Shown here piece after piece: positions 34,451 to 37,941 of a DNA stretch of 37,941 nucleotides. This stretch comes from DATDIC01 sp963777625 (lineage in GTDB: Bacteria > Pseudomonadota > Alphaproteobacteria > Acetobacterales > Acetobacteraceae), in contig CAVZRO010000002.1 of the NCBI GenBank assembly GCA_963777625.1, forward strand, positions 1-37,941. Reading direction: 5' to 3'. Position 1 is the stretch's first letter, and each line of letters starts with the position of its first letter. Below the pieces are notes generated by a model. That model was given only the letters and a program-made list of their open reading frames with translations. It was not told where the DNA came from and did no database searches. A program made the translations under genes and the position numbers.

Positions 34451-34615
34451 CTATCCGCTCTTCTTCTCGGGTTCTTTTTTGTTGATCGCCGCGGCTTGCT
34501 CGCCCTGCTGACCTTCGCGCTGGGCGATCTCGGTGTGGGCCTGCTTATCAGCCTGCGGGACAGCCTCCTCAGACGACATCTTGTCGTCTTTCGGCATCGT
34601 CTTTTCGTCTGCCAT
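34451..34615 (-). CDS. Small hydrophilic protein
   Basis: A 54-aa highly charged protein (MADEKTMPKDDKMSSEEAVP; ending INKKEPEKKSG) without hydrophobic segments, preceded by GGAGAGACGAC. It lies downstream of the DUF892 and catalase genes on the same strand and resembles small disordered stress proteins. No domain recognised. Confidence 0.55.
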   Translation of the reverse strand: MADEKTMPKDDKMSSEEAVPQADKQAHTEIAQREGQQGEQAAAINKKEPEKKSG

Positions 34616-34948
34616 TGTCGTCTCTCCTATACGAGAGCCGTCAACGCAGGCCCCAGCACCTGGTTCCAATCTCCGGTAGGTGTCGGATGCGGCCGCAATC
34701 GAGCAGTGGCTGCAACAGCATCCGCCGCCGCTAAACCAGGTCAGCGGGCATCGCGCAAATTGGTGCAAAAAACACCCTCCTTGACCTTGAGGAGGGCGCC
34801 GGCCGCTTTCTGCACGTCAATCTCTTTCCGGCCGGGCTCTCGTAACCACAGGCTATCGCGACACGCACCGGGCGCGATCGCGCCCGATGCTTTCGCGCCC
34901 GGCAGCATCGCCGGGTTTGCCGCGCTCGCGGCCGGGCAGTTACGGCGG

Positions 34949-35506
34949 TCAGGACTTTGCGCGTGCCTGCCGTTTACGATCGGACGGTTCTTCGCCTTGC
35001 TCAGTCCCTTCCTCTTCTTGCATCGCCGCTGGCATGATGTGCTGCTTGGTTACCTCGGTAAGTTTGAGATCGGTCTCTTTTTCCTCGTCGAGAATTGTGG
35101 AAAGCAGTTCAACGATTTCCTGCTCGCCCAGGGCTCCGGCTAAAGCGATGTCCGTGCCATAGGCGGCTATTTCATAGTGTTCGATCCGCTGCATGCCGGC
35201 GACGATGACAAGGTCCATGATCGGACCTTTTTCGTCCTGTTCCTCGATTTCGTGCTGCGCTTCCTCCACCAGCCCCCGCATCGCCTCACAGATCTTGCGG
35301 CCGCGGCGGATTTCCAGCTTCTCCATTGCCTGCTCGACCCGTTCGATTTGACTTTGGGTCTGCTCGATATGGAGCTGAATACCTTCTTTCAGGGCTGGCT
35401 CGCTTGCCATCCTGAGTGCCTTTTGCATGCATCGCAGGGCCTGCCTCTCGGCACTGTACGCATCTTTCAGCTCTTCGCCGAGCAATTCGCGAACTTCGGA
35501 TTCCAT
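34949..35506 (-). CDS. DUF892 ferritin-like protein (YciE/YciF family)
   Basis: A 185-aa four-helix protein of the YciE/YciF family, linked to stress and possibly ferroxidase activity. Typical pieces are LLGEELKDAYSAERQALRCM, LKEGIQLHIEQTQSQIERVE, IVAGMQRIEHYEIAAYGTDI and LLSTILDEEKETDLKLTEV. The start at 35506 has a perfect AGGAGG. A lysine/arginine-rich tail ends the protein. It lies 136 bp beyond the manganese catalase gene on the same strand. Confidence 0.9.
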   Translation of the reverse strand: MESEVRELLGEELKDAYSAERQALRCMQKALRMASEPALKEGIQLHIEQTQSQIERVEQAMEKLEIRRGRKICEAMRGLVEEAQHEIEEQDEKGPIMDLVIVAGMQRIEHYEIAAYGTDIALAGALGEQEIVELLSTILDEEKETDLKLTEVTKQHIMPAAMQEEEGTEQGEEPSDRKRQARAKS

Positions 35507-35528
35507 AAATAAACCTCCTGACCTTGGG

Positions 35529-35546
35529 GCGCCCCTCGAGGGGCGC
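35529..35546. terminator. Perfect 18-bp palindrome between stress genes
   Basis: GCGCCCCTC followed by GAGGGGCGC, a perfect hairpin between the catalase and DUF892 genes. There is no T tract, so it may be a partial terminator, an attenuator or an RNA-stabilising hairpin in the shared transcript. Confidence 0.45.
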
Positions 35547-35642
35547 ATTTGTGGTGCGGACCCCGCTGCAGCAGAGCCGTTGCTCCGACAGCCAGGGAAA
35601 CTTAGAGTGAAGCGGAACGCGCTGAGCCCTTCCGAGCACCTG

Positions 35643-36383
35643 TTACCGCTTGCCGCGCTTTTGGTTAGGTTTCTCGTCATCCGGATTGATCGGCGGTGGC
35701 GGAAAACCTCCCATCGGCCGCGGTTCCTCGATATATTCGAACGGCGCCTCGTTCCACGGCCCGCGGGCATCCTCGCCTTGCGATAGATTGAAAACGAGAT
35801 TGACGGTCTCGTCGGGTGGAACGTTGCCAAAGAGAGGATCGTCCAGTTTTCCCATTTGATCCAGCGCCTTCATGAACATCGCGGCGTGCGTGATCTCCCT
35901 GGTAAGAAGGTGATGAAGAACTTTTTTCGTTCCCTCGTCATCGCAGGCCTTCATCAAGGCCTCATAGGTCTGCCGCGCGCCGGCTTCGGCCGCAATGTTT
36001 GCCCGCAAGTCGCGCACGACATTGCCGCCCTCATTGATGTAGGCGGCCGTCCAGCAGCTGCCCTGGCTGTCGAGGAAATGAGGGCCGCCGCCCTTGATCT
36101 TAAAGAGGGGAGCCTTCGACGCAGCTTCCTGATCGATCTTGCTGGTGTGCTGAGCGATCAGTTTTCCGACCATTTCCAGGTGGCTGAACTCTTCGATCGC
36201 GATGTCCTGGAGCATGTCGCGGATCGCGGCATTTTCGACGTGGAACGACTGCACCCAGTATTGGAGAGCAGCGGTCAGTTCGCCGGTGGCGCCGCCGAAC
36301 TGTTCAAGGAGGAATTGGCCGAACGCGGCATCGGGCGTGCCGACATTGACGGGTTGGATAAGCTCCTTCCGGTGTAGGAACAT
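35643..36383 (-). CDS. Manganese catalase
   Basis: A 246-aa di-manganese catalase that breaks down hydrogen peroxide. Family elements are in order: FGQFLLEQFGGATGELTAAL (first Glu), DIAIEEFSHLEMVG (Glu and His ligands), GGPHFLDSQGSCWTAAYINE, LRANIAAEAGARQTYEAL (Glu) and LTREITHAAMFMKAL (Glu/His). The start at 36383 (MFLHRKELIQPV) is preferred over ATGs at 36395 and 36398 because GAGG precedes it and the family begins MFL or MFY. A divergent metal-sensor-type regulator lies 112 bp away. Confidence 0.93.
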   Translation of the reverse strand: MFLHRKELIQPVNVGTPDAAFGQFLLEQFGGATGELTAALQYWVQSFHVENAAIRDMLQDIAIEEFSHLEMVGKLIAQHTSKIDQEAASKAPLFKIKGGGPHFLDSQGSCWTAAYINEGGNVVRDLRANIAAEAGARQTYEALMKACDDEGTKKVLHHLLTREITHAAMFMKALDQMGKLDDPLFGNVPPDETVNLVFNLSQGEDARGPWNEAPFEYIEEPRPMGGFPPPPINPDDEKPNQKRGKR

Positions 36384-36470
36384 GACAGGCCTCATCATCA
36401 GTTGGAAACTAGGGCGACTGCCGGGTACGGGATGGCGCCGTCACGAGATTTATGTGAGAAGGCCAACAGG

Positions 36471-36489
36471 TACTCGGTAGGGGTATAAC
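36471..36489 (+). promoter_or_regulatory. Candidate operator and -10 before the CsoR-family gene
   Basis: TACTCGGTAGGGGTATA (36471-36487) resembles the G-tract flanked by TACT/TATA seen in CsoR/RcnR operators and overlaps a possible -10 (TATAAC, 36484-36489). The ATG is only 7 bp further, so the transcript could be leaderless. It lies in the 112-bp region shared with the divergent catalase gene. Confidence 0.4.
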
Positions 36490-36495
36490 GGCGCA

Positions 36496-36804
36496 ATGGA
36501 CCACGAGTTCCGGGAAGGAAAACTATATGTGCACCGAAACGGCCAGGAGCGGATGCGGATCACTGACCGGCTGAAGAAAATTGAAGGGCAGGTCAGAGGG
36601 GTCAGGAAGATGATCGACGAGGGCCGCTATTGCCTGGATGAGATCCAGCAAGCCAACGCCATTGTGGCCGCGATGCGCGAAGTGGAGTTGCTCATCATTT
36701 CTGACCACCTCGAGGCCGGGATGGAGTTTGCCGTGGATTCGAAGGACAAGGATGCCGCGGTGAAAGACATGATGACTGTATTAAGGTCAGCTCTCCGAAG
36801 ATAG
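36496..36804 (+). CDS. CsoR/RcnR/FrmR family regulator
   Basis: A 102-aa all-helical repressor of the DUF156 family (RLKKIEGQVRGVRKMIDEGR, then YCLDEIQQANAIVAAMREVE). The family ligand positions are Cys46 and His71 (spacing 25, as in Cys35/His60 of RcnR and FrmR), but the position four residues after the histidine is Gly75 rather than Cys, His or Glu. The sensed ligand is therefore unclear. A second ATG at 36553, with a better ribosome site (AGGAGCGG), would give a shorter protein lacking helix-1 residues. Divergence from the manganese catalase gene suggests it may regulate it. Confidence 0.85.
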   Translation: MDHEFREGKLYVHRNGQERMRITDRLKKIEGQVRGVRKMIDEGRYCLDEIQQANAIVAAMREVELLIISDHLEAGMEFAVDSKDKDAAVKDMMTVLRSALRR

Positions 36805-36931
36805 GCGGCAGCCACCCGAGCTGAGGCTGGTGATGGCAAAACCGCGTTAACCCGCGAACAGGCCGCAGGGGCTACTGAGGAAGCGCGTCAGTGGACGTGG
36901 TCGCGGCGCTGATGCCGGAAGGGACGGCTTC

Positions 36932-36990
36932 ATGACCGGGAATTCAATGGTGCGGCCCCACGAAGCAAGAAAAACGCGCCGCCGGTTTTT
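36932..36990 (+). pseudogene. Decayed RelB antitoxin head
   Basis: The sequence ATGACCGGGAATTCA followed by TGGTGCG matches the start of the RelB/DinJ-type gene at 29349. Further similarity (ACGAAG-AAGAAA) follows before it decays. About 60 bp are recognisable. The remaining bases from 36805 to 37033 have no gene. Confidence 0.45.
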
Positions 36991-37033
36991 GGGGAACACT
37001 TTTTGCCTCGAAACCGCCTCGATCTGCTCCTAT

Positions 37034-37225
37034 CTAGCGATCGAGCGGACACTGCTGCGATAGCTGCGCAGCCCCAGGGGTCGGTTCGGTTTCTTCCGTT
37101 CTGTCAGCCAGGGAAACATATTCCGCCGCAAGCTCGAGCAAGGCCTCAGCCACCCCATCGTCGCTCACCAGGCCGGCAACCCGCCGGTAATGCATCGCCT
37201 TCTGGCGCAATTCGCTCGCATCCAT
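37034..37225 (-). CDS. Small helical protein
   Basis: A 63-aa protein from the internal ATG (MDASELRQKAMHYRRVAGLV). It is a short helical type common in alphaproteobacteria (LRxxAxxYRRLA followed by LLELAAEY) with no known role. The start at 37285 adds 20 residues that do not fit. Confidence 0.55.
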   Translation of the reverse strand: MDASELRQKAMHYRRVAGLVSDDGVAEALLELAAEYVSLADRTEETEPTPGAAQLSQQCPLDR

Positions 37226-37338
37226 CGTGCGGGAACGCCGGGGCGCGTGCTCCAGTTCAGCGTAACGTTGCGATTTGATCGACATCCTCGGCGACCGGAA
37301 TGAGTAACGGCTGGATCATGCATGAAACAGAGATATCG

Positions 37339-37548
37339 ATGCCGAACCGCTGGGATCCCGGACGATACGAGCAACGGGCGAAGGAGTGGCGGGATAGGGC
37401 TGCCAGCCTTCCGGAAGGGCGCGAGCGGGACGCGTGCGTCACCATTGCCGAGGGCTACGAAAGGCTCGCAGAGATTGACAGCGCCGCGCAGCACAGCCGG
37501 CGGACGCAAAAAAAACCGCGAGCACCGGGCGGCGGCGAACCCGTATAG
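37339..37548 (+). CDS. Small helical protein
   Basis: A 69-aa protein starting MPNRWDPGRYEQRAKEWRDR and continuing LPEGRERDACVTIAEGYERL, of the same general helical type as its minus-strand neighbour. ATGs at 37300 and 37321 are possible starts. No function is known to me. Confidence 0.5.
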   Translation: MPNRWDPGRYEQRAKEWRDRAASLPEGRERDACVTIAEGYERLAEIDSAAQHSRRTQKKPRAPGGGEPV

Positions 37549-37652
37549 AGCGACGCCGATTTCCGGCACGCGGGCGATTGTGTAGCGCGTGCGCTTGGCT
37601 ACGATACGTCTGGGCGCCAGCCCTCGCGTCGCCCGTTCAGGAGGAAACAACC

Positions 37653-37941
37653 TTGAAGCGCATTATCGCATCCACGGCATTTGTGGCGGTGATTGCCGCC
37701 GGACTGGGCAGCCAGGCTATGGGGCAGGGTGCCCCGCAAACCGTCGCAATCATGAAAGTCGACCCCCAAACCGTCGCGACCGGCTTTCGCGCATCGAAGA
37801 TCGTCGGCTCCTCCGTCGTCAACGAGGAGAACGAAACCGTGGGATCGGTTGACGACCTGATCGTGACGCCGAACGAGAAGGCGCCGTATGCGGTGTTGTC
37901 GGTCGGCGGCTTCCTTGGGCTGGGCACGAAATATGTCGTGG
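37653..37941 (+). CDS. Secreted PRC-barrel protein (partial)
   Basis: Starts at a TTG (37653) behind AGGAGGAAACAACC. A signal peptide (KRIIASTAFVAVIAAGLGSQ then AMGQG) is followed by a PRC-barrel-like domain (RASKIVGSSVVNEENETVGS; APYAVLSVGGFLGLGTKYVV). It runs off the window end after 96 codons. PRC-barrel proteins of this kind are periplasmic and stress-related in acetic acid bacteria and relatives. Confidence 0.8.
   Translation, partial: MKRIIASTAFVAVIAAGLGSQAMGQGAPQTVAIMKVDPQTVATGFRASKIVGSSVVNEENETVGSVDDLIVTPNEKAPYAVLSVGGFLGLGTKYVV

Noticed and set aside
1..37941. CRISPR array, rRNA or tRNA genes
   Set aside because: No regularly spaced repeats with unique spacers, no conserved rRNA segments and no cloverleaf with a TTCGAATC-type arm were recognised by eye.

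Overview
The window is GC-rich and looks alphaproteobacterial. I infer Acetobacteraceae (Acidiphilium-like) from the plasmid gene set: a RepA_C-type initiator with 17-bp iterons, a ParA/ParG-like pair, a prim-pol replication protein, a KfrA-like coiled-coil protein, a large ParB-like protein and DUF1612/HTH proteins. This is recognition from memory, not a database result.

The dominant structure is a giant inverted repeat. Positions 1-13619 (left arm) are repeated in reverse complement at 13686-27339 (right arm), with about 66 bp at the centre. Homologous positions sum to about 27,306-27,340, drifting through indels. Read from the outside inwards, each arm carries: large parB-like pseudogene; IS66 transposase remnant; repA; iteron origin with a DnaA box; parA and parG-like gene; tyrosine recombinase 1; dif-like site 1; DUF1612/HTH gene 1 (broken); small ORF plus prim-pol gene; a non-coding block with a hairpin; DUF1612 gene 2 (broken); dif-like site 2; recombinase 2; kfrA-like gene (broken); a 33-aa membrane peptide; the centre. 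Two complete replication/partition units therefore face each other. The arms are not exact copies. From repA through recombinase 1 they are nearly identical, but the inner left part (about 9.8-12.9 kb) is heavily decayed while its right partner keeps an intact recombinase 2. Some frameshifts are shared by both arms and others are private to one arm.

Outside the repeat (27.34-37.94 kb) there is ordinary accessory or chromosome-like sequence. It holds a frameshifted DUF6876-type gene, a frameshifted MNT nucleotidyltransferase with an extended -10 almost at its start codon, and a compact cluster of VapB-like antitoxin, PIN (VapC-like) toxin and RelB/DinJ-like antitoxin. Then come a DUF2934 protein, a small conserved protein, a PiT phosphate transporter and a secreted class-C beta-lactamase-like serine hydrolase. 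A stress block follows: manganese catalase, a DUF892 (YciE/YciF-like) protein and a small hydrophilic protein on the minus strand, with a CsoR/RcnR/FrmR-type regulator divergent to them. The window ends with two small helical proteins and a truncated secreted PRC-barrel protein.

The most novel-looking system is a pair of paralogous modules, each made of a tyrosine recombinase, a dif-like core site and a divergent DUF1612/HTH gene. Both sites have 9-bp inverted arms and a 6-bp spacer, the inner layout of XerCD dif. Both DUF1612 genes share a conserved leader of about 100 bp. I see no rRNA, tRNA or CRISPR array.
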